Source: Chitinophagales bacterium (lineage in GTDB: Bacteria; Bacteroidota; Bacteroidia; Chitinophagales; JADIYW01). From it: a DNA stretch of 64,000 bases. The notes under the pieces were generated by a model that was not told where the DNA came from, made no database searches, and worked only from the letters and a program-made list of their open reading frames with translations. The stretch spans positions 54,911 to 118,910 of the forward strand of contig JAMLHJ010000011.1 in the NCBI GenBank assembly GCA_023957245.1, written 5' to 3'. Each line of letters opens with the position of its first letter. Position 1 is the stretch's first letter. Position numbers and translations under genes: made by a program. Of this stretch, positions 8,713 to 17,401 are shown one piece after another.

Positions 8713-9681
8713 ATGAAAAAGAAAGTAGGAATAGTTGGCGCTGCAGGATATACAGGTGGAGAACTAGTAAGACTTTTGCATTTCCATCCACTTGTAGAAA
8801 TAGCTTTTGCATTTAGTCGCTCTCAAGCTGGGAAACCTATTACAGCAGTTCATCACGATTTGATAGGAGATACTGACTTAAAATTTACTGATGTCATTTC
8901 AAAAGATATTGATATTCTATTTTTAGCTTTACCTCATGGACAAGCTAAAACCTTTTTAGAAGAAAATAGCTTTGCTACTGAAACAATTATTATAGATTTG
9001 AGCAATGACTTCAGGCTAAAGAAAGATGCTGGAGATTTTGTTTATGGTCTTCCAGAATTTCAGAGAGAAAAAATCAGAAATGCCAAAAAAGTTGCCAACC
9101 CAGGATGTTTTGCCACTGGTATTCAACTTGGATTATTACCACTTGCAAAAGCTAATTTATTAAAATCAGATATCCATATCAGTTCTATTACAGGCTCTAC
9201 TGGTGCAGGTGTCAGCTTATCTCCTACTACACATTTCACTTGGAGAAGCAGCAATGTTTCTACTTATAAAATGTTCGACCATCAACATCTTGGAGAAATA
9301 GGTGAAACTATATTGAGTTTGCAAAACGATTTCAAACACACTATCAATATGATACCTTACAGAGGAGATTTCCCTCGTGGTATTTTTACGACTATCTATA
9401 CTCCATTTGAAGGCACTACTCAAGAAGCTAAAGATTTGTATAAAGACTTCTATCGAAATCACCCATTTACTCATATTGCTGAGGAAAATCCAGATTTGAA
9501 GCAGGTCGTCAATACCAATAAATGCATCTTATACCCTTTTGTAAAAAATGGTCAAATTGCTATCATATCTATCGAAGATAATTTATTAAAAGGTGCATCA
9601 GGTCAAGCTGTTCAGAATATGAATCTCATGATGGGATGGGAAGAAACAACAGGATTAAAATTGAAGGCAAGTGTATTTTAG
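8713..9681 (+). CDS. argC: N-acetyl-gamma-glutamyl-phosphate reductase
   Basis: Reduces N-acyl-glutamyl-phosphate to the semialdehyde with NADPH. ATG 8713 is preferred over an in-frame TTG at 8692, because MKKKVGIVGAAGYTGGE starts directly with the Rossmann strand; this gives 322 residues. Motifs are GAAGYTG for NADP binding and VANPGCFATG with the catalytic Cys at about residue 132. It sits between argG and argD in the arginine operon. A specificity for acetyl rather than succinyl intermediates cannot be told from this gene alone. Confidence 0.97.
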   Translation: MKKKVGIVGAAGYTGGELVRLLHFHPLVEIAFAFSRSQAGKPITAVHHDLIGDTDLKFTDVISKDIDILFLALPHGQAKTFLEENSFATETIIIDLSNDFRLKKDAGDFVYGLPEFQREKIRNAKKVANPGCFATGIQLGLLPLAKANLLKSDIHISSITGSTGAGVSLSPTTHFTWRSSNVSTYKMFDHQHLGEIGETILSLQNDFKHTINMIPYRGDFPRGIFTTIYTPFEGTTQEAKDLYKDFYRNHPFTHIAEENPDLKQVVNTNKCILYPFVKNGQIAIISIEDNLLKGASGQAVQNMNLMMGWEETTGLKLKASVF

Positions 9682-9712
9682 CCTTCACTTTTAGAACAAG
9701 AAAATACTAAAA

Positions 9713-10843
9713 ATGAAATTATTTGACGTTTATCCTTTATTTGACTTGACTTTAGTAAAAGGTCAAGGTTCAGAAGTATTTAATGAAAAAGGAGAAAAAT
9801 ATTTAGATTTTTACGGCGGTCATGCTGTAATTTCTATCGGACACAATCATCCTCATTGGACAGAGAGATTGCAATATCAAATGAATGAAGGGATTTCCTT
9901 TTTTTCAAATTCTGTAAAATTACCTATCCAAAATGAATTGGCTCAAAAACTTGGAAAAATCTCAGGATATGAAGATTATGCACTTTTTTTAGTCAATTCG
10001 GGTGCTGAAGCTAATGAAAATGCAATCAAAGTTGCCTCTTTTCATACAGGAAGAAAAACTATCATTTCTTTTTCTGGAGCTTTCCATGGTCGTACATCTG
10101 CGGCTGTTGCTGCTACTGATAATAAAAAAATCAAAGCAGCTGTCAATCCTGATGACCATGTAATATTTCTACAGTTAAATGATAAAGCCACTCTTGACAA
10201 AACTTTTGCTGAAAATGAAATAGCATGTGTCATTATCGAACCCATCCAAGGAGTCAATGGAATCTATGAAGCTACACCTGAGTTTTTGCAACATATCTCT
10301 GCAAAATGTAAGGAATACGGAGCATTATTCATAGCAGATGAAGTACAATGCGGATATGGACGTTCAGGAAAATTCTTTGCGCACCAATGGGCAGGAGTAA
10401 CACCAAATATGATTACCACAGCCAAAGGAATGGGCAATGGCTTCCCTATAGGTAGTGTGTTAATCGCTCCACATATTCCAGCTTGGCATGGCATGTTAGG
10501 TACAACTTTCGGAGGTGCTCCTTTGGCTTGTGCAGCAGCATTGGCTGTATTAGAAGTGATAGAGAAAGATGAACTTATTTCCTACACAGAAAAAATAGGA
10601 AATTATTTAATGGAAGAAATTCAAAAACTTCCAGGTGTTGTTGAAGTACGTGGCAAAGGATTGATGATAGGCATTGAAATGCAATATGCTATCAAAGATT
10701 TAAGAAACAAGATGATGTCAGACTTTAATATCCTTACTGGTAATTCATCAAATCCTAATACAATTCGATTACTTCCTGCTTTAAATATCACTCAAAAACA
10801 AGCAGACGAGGTTTTAGATGCTTTTAGAGCTTTGTGCAAATAG
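9713..10843 (+). CDS. argD: Acetylornithine aminotransferase (PLP-dependent)
   Basis: A 376-residue fold-type I aminotransferase that converts N-acyl-glutamate semialdehyde to N-acyl-ornithine. NSGAEANENAIK at 95-106 binds PLP phosphate, FIADEVQCGYGRSGKFF holds the Asp that contacts the pyridine nitrogen, and Lys238 in TTAKGMGNGFPIG forms the Schiff base. Compared with ornithine aminotransferases it is short, as is usual for Bacteroidota ArgD. Last gene of the cluster; a repeat block begins immediately after. argB, the carbamoyltransferase gene and argH are not in the window. Confidence 0.95.
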   Translation: MKLFDVYPLFDLTLVKGQGSEVFNEKGEKYLDFYGGHAVISIGHNHPHWTERLQYQMNEGISFFSNSVKLPIQNELAQKLGKISGYEDYALFLVNSGAEANENAIKVASFHTGRKTIISFSGAFHGRTSAAVAATDNKKIKAAVNPDDHVIFLQLNDKATLDKTFAENEIACVIIEPIQGVNGIYEATPEFLQHISAKCKEYGALFIADEVQCGYGRSGKFFAHQWAGVTPNMITTAKGMGNGFPIGSVLIAPHIPAWHGMLGTTFGGAPLACAAALAVLEVIEKDELISYTEKIGNYLMEEIQKLPGVVEVRGKGLMIGIEMQYAIKDLRNKMMSDFNILTGNSSNPNTIRLLPALNITQKQADEVLDAFRALCK

Positions 10844-11037
10844 AAATTGAAAAATGACTTTATCTTAGAATGCTATTACACAATAGACACTAAGAAGACA
10901 CAAAAAACTCAAAGCAAATTCTCTGAGAAACTCAGTGCTTCTTTGTGAAACTTTGTGGAATAACTTAGTGTACTTTGTGGTTAATTGTATTTTGAATTTC
11001 TTGTTGTATTTAGAGCAAAATGTCCAAAAAGAGCAAT

Positions 11038-11110
11038 GTCATTCCTGCGAAAGCAGGAATCTCATGAAAGGTAAAATTAGGTTGGAGATTCCCATTTTCA
11101 TAGGAATGAC
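11038..11110. repeat. 73-bp palindromic element, copy 1
   Basis: Arms GTCATTCCTGCGAAAGCAGG and its imperfect complement ending ATAGGAATGAC enclose an AT-rich centre. It also contains an inner CCTGCGAAAGCAGG hairpin. A near-identical copy is at 21001-21073. It belongs to the widely distributed intergenic families that begin GTCATTCC. Confidence 0.75.
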
Positions 11111-11204
11111 AAAAATGGGAGATAGAGCTTCGACAACCACCAGCATTTTTCATTCGTACTTCGTACCTCGTAATTTTTATCACATCTCCACATTACTTAA
11201 TTAA

Positions 11205-11282
11205 TCTGGACTGCTTCGTGCCTTGCAGTGACGTACTGTTTTCTGTCATTGCGAGGAGGAGGAACGACGACGTGGCAATCCA
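11205..11282. repeat. 78-bp inverted element, copy 1
   Basis: The left arm TCTGGACTGCTTCGTGCC.. and right arm ..GACGTGGCAATCCA are imperfect complements around a central GTCATTGCGAGG. Four copies occur in the window (also 12319, 12523, 61309), always within repeat blocks. This copy carries a few substitutions relative to the others. Confidence 0.8.
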
Positions 11283-11374
11283 TTTTCAAAAATATGCTTA
11301 GGGTCCTTTGCGTAGAAGCTTAGCATCCTTTGCGGTTAGTTTCGGTAGGAATTACAATTATTGAACTCATTAAA

Positions 11375-11460
11375 GGGTAGCTCCTACGGAGCAATAGTAG
11401 GTTGATTATTTATTTTTACCAAGTGGCAGCCTCTAACGAGGCAGGCCCTAATTCCACAAT
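11375..11460. repeat. Twin-hairpin REP-like element, copy 1
   Basis: GCTCC-TAC-GGAGC and GCCTC-TAAC-GAGGC hairpins are separated by about 38 bp of AT-rich sequence. Complete copies are at 20771, 22300 and 22569; partial or diverged ones are at 12189 and 61167. Confidence 0.8.
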
Positions 11461-11596
11461 TTCCATTCGTACTTCGTACCTCGTAATTTTTAATTATCAT
11501 CTCCAAAATATTTCATTCTTAACAAAGTCTAATAAATTGAAGTATATTGAAATAATAAAAAGATTGAGTAATTTTGTTCGTATAAAAAATGTCGAA

Positions 11597-11806
11597 ATGA
11601 CAACAATCACTTTAAAAATTAAAGAAGAGGGTCAAGAGGCAAAAGCACTTTTGGAATACCTAAAAAAATTACCTTTTGTTGAAATTGAGCAGAACAAAGA
11701 CAACGATAGTATTTATGATTCTACTTTTGTCAATAAGGTATTGAATGCCCATAAAAACGATAAAAAAGTAACGATTAAAGCTGATAAATTGTGGGAAAGT
11801 ATATAG
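11597..11806 (+). CDS. RelB-like antitoxin of a YoeB-type module
   Basis: A 69-residue acidic/basic mixed protein. ATG 11597 is chosen because the longer in-frame extension to 11402 is translated twin-hairpin repeat. The N-terminal strand MTTITLKIKEE and helix EGQEAKALLEYLKKLPF resemble the strand-helix DNA-binding/dimer part of small Bacteroidota RelB-like antitoxins. The C-terminus (about 40-69) would wrap the toxin. It overlaps the toxin gene by 16 nt, the usual antitoxin-first order. The family call rests mainly on the partner. Expected roles are neutralising the toxin and repressing the operon. Confidence 0.75.
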   Translation: MTTITLKIKEEGQEAKALLEYLKKLPFVEIEQNKDNDSIYDSTFVNKVLNAHKNDKKVTIKADKLWESI

Positions 11807-12072
11807 TTCAATATACAGAAACTGCTATCAAAGATTTACAAAAACATAAAAAAGCTGGAAATAAAGTTACATTAGAAAAAATTTCAACTATTGTTGCAGA
11901 ATTAGAAGAGCATCCTTATTCTGGAACAGGGAAGCCAGAGGCTCTAAAATATTCCCTTACAGGCTTTTGGTCACGACGAATTAATCAAAAAGATAGAATT
12001 ATTTACACTGTCGAAGAAGAAAAAATTACAGTATTAATTATATCTGCTCTAGGACATTATGATAAGAAATAA
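11791..12072 (+). CDS. YoeB/Txe-family mRNA-interferase toxin
   Basis: A 93-residue RelE-superfamily toxin that would cut mRNA in the ribosomal A site. The YoeB hallmarks are present: Glu50 in GTGKPEALK, the FWSRRIN strand with Arg62/63, DRIIYTV, and the terminal GHY with His89 and Tyr90, matching the E. coli YoeB catalytic set (Glu, Arg, His, Tyr). All appear intact, so the toxin should be active. GTG start inside the antitoxin gene; no in-frame ATG nearby. The pair is enclosed by repeat blocks on both sides, suggesting acquisition as a unit. Confidence 0.9.
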   Translation: MGKYIVQYTETAIKDLQKHKKAGNKVTLEKISTIVAELEEHPYSGTGKPEALKYSLTGFWSRRINQKDRIIYTVEEEKITVLIISALGHYDKK

Positions 12073-12188
12073 CATTTAATGTTAACTAATTTTATCATTA
12101 AGATGATAAATCAAAGTTCGAAAAGCTCAGCCACCAGTATTTTCAAATCTACACACCTTCACATTGCTTCATTGTTTTATTATTCTAA

Positions 12189-12243
12189 AGGGTAGCTCCT
12201 ACGGAGCAATAGTTGCTTGATTATTTATTTTTACCAAGTGGCA
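12189..12243. repeat. Twin-hairpin element, truncated copy 2
   Basis: The first hairpin GCTCC-TAC-GGAGC and AT-rich spacer are present up to ACCAAGTGGCA; the second hairpin is missing. Confidence 0.7.
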
Positions 12244-12318
12244 AAATCCTTCCACCAGCATTTTCTTTCGTAATTCGTACCTCGTAATTTTTATCACATC
12301 TCCATATTACTTAACTAA

Positions 12319-12396
12319 TCTGGACTGCTTCGTGCCTCGCAGTGACGTACTGAATTCCGTCATTGCGAGGAGGAGGAACGACGACGTGGCAATCCA
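12319..12396. repeat. 78-bp inverted element, copy 2
   Basis: Same length and arms as the copy at 12523, differing by few bases. The following AAAAATATGCTTAGC flank is shared too. Confidence 0.8.
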
Positions 12397-12522
12397 TTTT
12401 CAAAAATATGCTTAGCGTCCTTTGCGTAGAAGCTTAGCATCCTTTGCGGTTAGTTTCGAGAACCTCAACCAACTTTTTTCATTTTACATTTCACCTCTCA
12501 TATCTCCACATTACTTAATTAA

Positions 12523-12600
12523 TCTGGACTGCTTCGTGCCTCGCAGTGACGTACTGATTTCCGTCATTGCGAGGAGGAGGAACGACGACGTGGCAATCCA
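12523..12600. repeat. 78-bp inverted element, copy 3
   Basis: Second member of the local duplication at 204-bp spacing; arms GGACTGCTTCGTGCCTCGCA and the imperfect complement. Confidence 0.8.
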
Positions 12601-12765
12601 TTTTCAAAAATATGCTTAGCATCCTTTGCGGTTAAATTTTATCATCCTTTGCGGTTAGATTTCGAGAACCTCAACCAACTTTTTTCATTTTACATTTCAC
12701 CTCTCACATCTTCATATCTCCACATTACTTCATTCATTTCATTTTTCAAATATTTCAAACAAGTA

Positions 12766-12793
12766 AAAAGGCTACCCTCTCGGATAGCCTTTT
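12766..12793 (-). terminator. Terminator of the acyl-CoA dehydrogenase gene
   Basis: AAAAGGCTA and TAGCCTTTT form a stem around CCCTCTCGGA, 24 bp past the gene's stop. The minus-strand transcript reads into a T-run. Confidence 0.75.
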
Positions 12794-12817
12794 AAAAATC
12801 TGATTCCAATCTAAAGA

Positions 12818-14614
12818 TTAGAAACTATATGCTTGATCTTCAGAAATCTTCGCAGCCACAGCTCTACGTGCATTCTTAGTATTGAATGGATCTAATTTAG
12901 TATATCTCTTCAAGCCCATCAACATCATACGCAACTCATCTCCTTCTGCAAAAGATTGTAAAGCATGTTTGCCATTCACTCCTACTCTTTCTATTGCATC
13001 ACTAACAAATGTTTTAGCAATTGCAATTTCCAAAGCAGCCGCTTCTTCTCCCTCATTAGCAATTTTCTTTTGGACTCTCAATACAGTAGATTCCATTGCA
13101 TATAAATCAATAATCATGTCAGCTATATTCATCAAGATTTCTTGCTCATGTTTCAATTTTGTCATCAATTTTTGGGCAGCAGCTCCAGCCACCAATAAAA
13201 TAGCTTTTTTAGTATTTCTAACAGCATTCAATTCGTTGGTCAAAACACCCTCATCTTCTCCTGCTCCAAAACTTGGTATTGCCATCAATTCCTTTTGAAC
13301 ACCCATCGCAGCAGACATGATATCTAATTTACCTGCCATAGCTCTTTTCAATAATTGATCGACAGTCAATAACCTATTGATTTCGTTAGTACCTTCAAAA
13401 ATTCTATTGATACGAGCATCACGATATGCACCAGCGATTTGAGTTTCTTCAGAGAATCCCATTCCACCATGTACCTGTACAGCTTCATCAACACAATAAT
13501 CCAATACTTCAGAACCATGTACTTTCAAAAATGCACATTCGATAGCATATTCATCTGCAGCACCTAAGATGGCTGAAGAAAAATCTTTTCCTTCTGATAA
13601 TAATTTTTTCTCAAAATTGTCAATCTTATCTGAAGCTCTATAACATGCAGATTCTAAAGCATATATCTGAATAGCCATTTCTGCTAATTTATACTGAATA
13701 GCACCAAATTTAGCTATCGGTGTTTTGAACTGTTGGCGTTCATTGGCATATACGGCAGCTTGTCTTAATGCATCTTTTGCTGCTCCTAATGAACCGATAG
13801 CCAACTTATAACGACCAATATTCAAAATATTAAATGCTATCAAATGACCTTTACCAGCTTCGCCTAAAAGATTTTCAACTGGCACTTTTACATTTTCCAA
13901 AAACACCAATCTTGTAGAAGATCCTTTAATCCCCATCTTCTTTTCCTCTGCTCCAAGTGAAAGACCTGGCATTGTTTTCTCTACAATAAATCCTGTAAAT
14001 TTCTCTCCATCTATCTTCGCAAATACTATAAAAATATCAGCAAATCCAGAATTAGTAATCCACATTTTCTGACCATTCAAAACATAATGTTTACCATCTT
14101 CTGAAAGGTCTGCTCGTGTTTTGGCTCCTAAAGCATCCGAACCCGAACCTGGCTCTGTCAAGCAGTATGCTGCTTTCAACTCTCCTGAAGCCAATTTGGG
14201 AAGATATTTCTCTTTTTGCTGTTGATTGCCAAAATATACAATCGGCAATGAACCAATACCTACGTGCGCTCCCCATGATAAAGTGAATGAACGAGCTCTC
14301 GCCATTGCTTCCACAACAATAGAATTGGTATTAAAATCTTTACCCATTCCTCCAAATTCTTCAGGAACAGCCAATCCCAATAATCCCAATTCACCAGCTT
14401 GTTCTAGTAAAGTGGTAGTTACTCCTTCTTCTTGCACTTCGATTCTGTCTCGCTTAGGCATGATTTCATTATCCAAAAAATCATTGGTAGATTGAAGAAT
14501 CATTTGTTGCTCTTCATCCAAATCTGCAGGTGTAAATAAATCTTGAAAATTACTTTCTTTAATCAAGAATTCACCTCCTCTCAAAAGATTTTTAAACTCA
14601 GTTGTATTACTCAT
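12818..14614 (-). CDS. Acyl-CoA dehydrogenase (VLCAD/ACAD9-like)
   Basis: A 598-residue flavoenzyme catalysing the alpha,beta-dehydrogenation of acyl-CoA in fatty-acid beta-oxidation. The ACAD core covers about residues 25-425: AYCLTEPGSGSDA and MWITNSGFADIF line the FAD/acyl site, and RIFEGTNEIN carries the expected catalytic Glu. An extra C-terminal domain of about 150 helical residues makes it longer than short-chain ACADs and like mitochondrial VLCAD/ACAD9. No signal peptide. Chain-length preference is inferred from the extension only. Confidence 0.93.
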   Translation of the reverse strand: MSNTTEFKNLLRGGEFLIKESNFQDLFTPADLDEEQQMILQSTNDFLDNEIMPKRDRIEVQEEGVTTTLLEQAGELGLLGLAVPEEFGGMGKDFNTNSIVVEAMARARSFTLSWGAHVGIGSLPIVYFGNQQQKEKYLPKLASGELKAAYCLTEPGSGSDALGAKTRADLSEDGKHYVLNGQKMWITNSGFADIFIVFAKIDGEKFTGFIVEKTMPGLSLGAEEKKMGIKGSSTRLVFLENVKVPVENLLGEAGKGHLIAFNILNIGRYKLAIGSLGAAKDALRQAAVYANERQQFKTPIAKFGAIQYKLAEMAIQIYALESACYRASDKIDNFEKKLLSEGKDFSSAILGAADEYAIECAFLKVHGSEVLDYCVDEAVQVHGGMGFSEETQIAGAYRDARINRIFEGTNEINRLLTVDQLLKRAMAGKLDIMSAAMGVQKELMAIPSFGAGEDEGVLTNELNAVRNTKKAILLVAGAAAQKLMTKLKHEQEILMNIADMIIDLYAMESTVLRVQKKIANEGEEAAALEIAIAKTFVSDAIERVGVNGKHALQSFAEGDELRMMLMGLKRYTKLDPFNTKNARRAVAAKISEDQAYSF

Positions 14615-14650
14615 GAAAAGTATTTTTTAATGCGTTTTTAATTAAGTGCC

Positions 14651-14658
14651 CAAAAATA
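14651..14658 (-). promoter_or_regulatory. TAnnTTTG promoter box for the acyl-CoA dehydrogenase
   Basis: Minus-strand TATTTTTG lies 36 bp before the ATG, predicting a leader of about 32 nt. Confidence 0.5.
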
Positions 14659-14698
14659 AAGTTTTTCAATTCAATTACCAAAGGCATATTTTTTTGCT

Positions 14699-14731
14699 AA
14701 AAAAAACACCCTCAGTATAAACTAAGGGTGC
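14699..14731 (-). terminator. Terminator of the TonB-dependent receptor gene
   Basis: On the minus strand GCACCCTTAG..CTGAGGGTG forms a hairpin followed by an uninterrupted run of T's, about 25 bp past the receptor's stop. Confidence 0.8.
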
Positions 14732-14753
14732 ATCTTATTTCTTTAAATATTGT

Positions 14754-17204
14754 TTAGAACTCAAAGTCTAATCTCAATGAATAAGTCAATGGAGCTTCTA
14801 CCAATCCTGGACGTAAAGAATACTCTCTATTAGCAGCATTATTAACAATACCAGAAATTTTGTATTTGTTCTTATTTTTCTCAAAAGTATATCCAGCTCT
14901 CAAGTCTAAAACTAAATCTCCTTTATGTTGATGTTTTGGATCCAACTTCTCCCAGTCTTTTTTATATCTAGAATCTCTATAATCTATCAATCCAGGTATA
15001 AACACAGTAAATAACGCATCAATATTTTCCATGTAACTAAAATATCTTGCAGATACTCCAAAATCAAATCCTCTCAAGTTGATATCCCATGAGCCTGTAA
15101 ACATATGTCTGAAACGATATTTTAATACATTATAATCTGTAGCATGTTGCTTCAGTTCATCATCATCAAAACTATCCCAATCCAAATATTTAGGAGCTAT
15201 ATAAGTATAACCCAACATTACTGTTGTAGGAAACTTATTGGCAATCTTGCCTTCACCCATTAGAGACGCTTCTACACCAATAATCTGAGTATTTCCAACA
15301 TTTTGAGATTGGAATCCCAATATCATACCTTTAGGTAATAAATTAGAGTCTGCTGTTGGATTAAATTCCATCATGTTATAGTATCTAGTGAAAAATCCAG
15401 CCACGTCAATAAATGCATTGAACTTACCAATTTTCACTCCTTGTTTGATACCCAACTCAGCACTCATTCCAGTTTCAGAAGTCAAGCTATTATTAGGAAG
15501 AATTGCAACTGCTGTTCCTAAAGATGTAGAAATGAATTTTTCAGCAATAGTAGGAAATCTATATCCCTGACCGAAAGAAGCTCTGATATAAGTATATTCT
15601 GCTGGTTGGTAATTCAACCCTGCTCTAAATACCGGTTTAGTTTCTGCTTTTGTTTCAGAGATTTCAAAGTTTTCCAGTCTAGCACCTAAAGACACATTCA
15701 GTTTATTGAAAAACTTTTTATCCAATTGCAAGAAAGCAGCAAAGTTTCTTCCTTTCAATTTATCATCTCCTTTAGTACCATATAAAGGTGCTTCTACATT
15801 CACATAGCTACCTACTGCACCTGTAGTCAAGGTCATATTGATACTTTCCCATCTTTTTTGATATTGGTATTCAGCATAGAAGAAATTGGAGAAGTTACCT
15901 TGGTCATTCGTATTATTATTATCAACTTTAAACCAACGACCTAATATTTTGTGTCTATTGCCTTTCTCATCTTGATAATTGAAGAATGGGTCGATTGTTA
16001 CTCTCAATGCACCAGTTGTTGTAGGTTCACCAGTCAATGCAGCTGGAATATATTTATTGATTCCATTATTGCCATTCCATAAGAAGAAAGATCCATTTTT
16101 ACCTGCTTGAACATTCCCATTAATACCAAAATTGACATTTTCACTCACTCTATATCTCGTCTGAATACTCAGTCTGCCTCTATTGTCAAAGCTATTGTAT
16201 TTTTGATCTTGTTTAGAAACGTATTGACCGCCTAATACTAAATCAAATTTCCCAAACTTCTGTCTGTGACCAAAAGATAGTCCTGCTTCATAAGGTCTTC
16301 TCATTCTTTTAGGCTCGGCAAATTCATATCCTATCACAGCAGAATCTTGGTCATATATCTGATGAACTAATGCATCATTACCAGTTTCATTAAACAATTC
16401 TTCTGGACTCATTTTCCACCAATCTCTTCTATATCCATCCTCTTTAGATGAAGCAGTAGCATATTGCGTTCCATAAACTGCAATTTTCGTTATAGGTTCA
16501 TTAGTAGCATAAGCCGTTCTGACGTTGATGATACCATTCATCGCAGAAGAGCCATATAATGCAGAAGCAGCTCCTTTCACAATTTCTATCTGACCGATAT
16601 TTTCAGTAGGGATAGCAGTCCAGTTAGGGTATCCAGCATCTGCTTGAAGAATAGGCAAATCATCCAATAACAATAAAACTCTAGAACCTGCACCATAAGA
16701 ATAACCCGCACCTCCACGGATATTCACTTGACCATCTATCACCGCAACACCTGGATTTCTTTCGACTGCATCATCAATAGTGACTAAGTTTTGGTTCTCT
16801 AAGAAATTAGGTTTGATAACATCTAAAGATACGGTCTCTTCACCCAATTTCTTTTCAAATTTACTAGCAGAAACAACGATTGTATTCAATAATGTTGCTT
16901 CTTCCTCTAATAATACATCAATCTTCTTAGTTTCTCCTGCACCAATATTGACTGACACTTCCTTAGTCTGATATCCTAAATAAGAAATACTCAATAGATG
17001 AGTACCTGCATGCACTTTAATAGAAAAGTCACCATCAAAGCCAGTTGAAGAGCCATTGGTAGTCCCTTTCACAATCACATTGACACCAAAAAGTGCTTCT
17101 TGCGTGGCTGCATCTTTTACTACTCCTTGAATGGTAGCATTTTGTGCAAAAGCCTGAAAACCTATGCCAAAGAAGGTCATTACAATAAGTAAAATCTTTT
17201 TCAT
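14754..17204 (-). CDS. TonB-dependent outer-membrane receptor
   Basis: An 816-residue receptor with signal peptide MKKILLIVMTFFGIGFQAFA. A carboxypeptidase-regulatory-like beta-sandwich spans about 24-105 (IQGVVKDAATQEALFGVNV, GFDGDFSIKV). A plug domain spans about 110-240 (VVSASKFEKKLGEETVSL, GYSYGAGSRVLLLLDDLP, KGAASALYGSSAMNGIINV), then a 22-strand barrel ending in the aromatic SLRLDFEF. It takes up a substrate using TonB energy. There is no SusD partner beside it, so the substrate is probably a metal complex or cofactor rather than a glycan; this is inference. The lipoprotein upstream is on the same strand. Confidence 0.94.
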   Translation of the reverse strand: MKKILLIVMTFFGIGFQAFAQNATIQGVVKDAATQEALFGVNVIVKGTTNGSSTGFDGDFSIKVHAGTHLLSISYLGYQTKEVSVNIGAGETKKIDVLLEEEATLLNTIVVSASKFEKKLGEETVSLDVIKPNFLENQNLVTIDDAVERNPGVAVIDGQVNIRGGAGYSYGAGSRVLLLLDDLPILQADAGYPNWTAIPTENIGQIEIVKGAASALYGSSAMNGIINVRTAYATNEPITKIAVYGTQYATASSKEDGYRRDWWKMSPEELFNETGNDALVHQIYDQDSAVIGYEFAEPKRMRRPYEAGLSFGHRQKFGKFDLVLGGQYVSKQDQKYNSFDNRGRLSIQTRYRVSENVNFGINGNVQAGKNGSFFLWNGNNGINKYIPAALTGEPTTTGALRVTIDPFFNYQDEKGNRHKILGRWFKVDNNNTNDQGNFSNFFYAEYQYQKRWESINMTLTTGAVGSYVNVEAPLYGTKGDDKLKGRNFAAFLQLDKKFFNKLNVSLGARLENFEISETKAETKPVFRAGLNYQPAEYTYIRASFGQGYRFPTIAEKFISTSLGTAVAILPNNSLTSETGMSAELGIKQGVKIGKFNAFIDVAGFFTRYYNMMEFNPTADSNLLPKGMILGFQSQNVGNTQIIGVEASLMGEGKIANKFPTTVMLGYTYIAPKYLDWDSFDDDELKQHATDYNVLKYRFRHMFTGSWDINLRGFDFGVSARYFSYMENIDALFTVFIPGLIDYRDSRYKKDWEKLDPKHQHKGDLVLDLRAGYTFEKNKNKYKISGIVNNAANREYSLRPGLVEAPLTYSLRLDFEF

Positions 17205-17344
17205 TGAATCGTTTTTGATTTTTTGTTTGTAACCGAAGGTATTATTAATTCATGATAAATTTTAGAAAAAATAACACTTTTTTATTTTAAAAATGAGAAA
17301 TGTTAAATCTCAATTGCTTATTAATCAATTTATTGCGTAATAAA

Positions 17345-17377
17345 AAAGCCTTGCATCTATAAAAAATACAAGGCTTT
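17345..17377 (-). terminator. Terminator of the lipoprotein gene
   Basis: AAAGCCTTG and CAAGGCTTT form a 9-bp stem; the minus-strand product ends in a T-run. It separates the lipoprotein from the receptor gene. Confidence 0.8.
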
Positions 17378-17401
17378 AAGTTTTAAATTTATCGCTTAAA
17401 A

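Larger units (their letters stand above)
10844..11596. repeat. Repeat-rich intergenic block 1
   Basis: About 750 bp without a real gene. It is a patchwork of short elements found elsewhere in the window: TTTGCGGTTA-type strings, a 73-bp palindromic element, a 78-bp inverted element, a twin-hairpin element, and TTCGTACTTCGTACCTCG strings. Similar short palindromic families are common between genes in Bacteroidota. Open frames here (for example 10935-11204) consist of repeat sequence and are not genes. Confidence 0.8.
12073..12764. repeat. Repeat-rich intergenic block 1b
   Basis: Nearly 700 bp between the toxin and the acyl-CoA dehydrogenase terminator. It holds a partial twin-hairpin element, two copies of the 78-bp element 204 bp apart with matching flanks (a local tandem duplication), and several TTTGCGGTTA and ACCTCAACCA strings. 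The frame 12422-12619 is repeat sequence, not a gene. Confidence 0.8.

Noticed and set aside
10935..11204. 89-codon frame in block 1
   Set aside because: Made entirely of repeat strings, including the GTCATTCCTGCG palindrome; no start signal or family.
11402..11596. Upstream extension of the antitoxin frame (MIIYFYQ... start)
   Set aside because: The first 65 codons translate a twin-hairpin repeat; a nearly identical translation occurs at 22596 with no antitoxin behind it.
12422..12619. 65-codon frame in block 1b
   Set aside because: Consists of TTTGCGGTTA and 78-bp element sequence.
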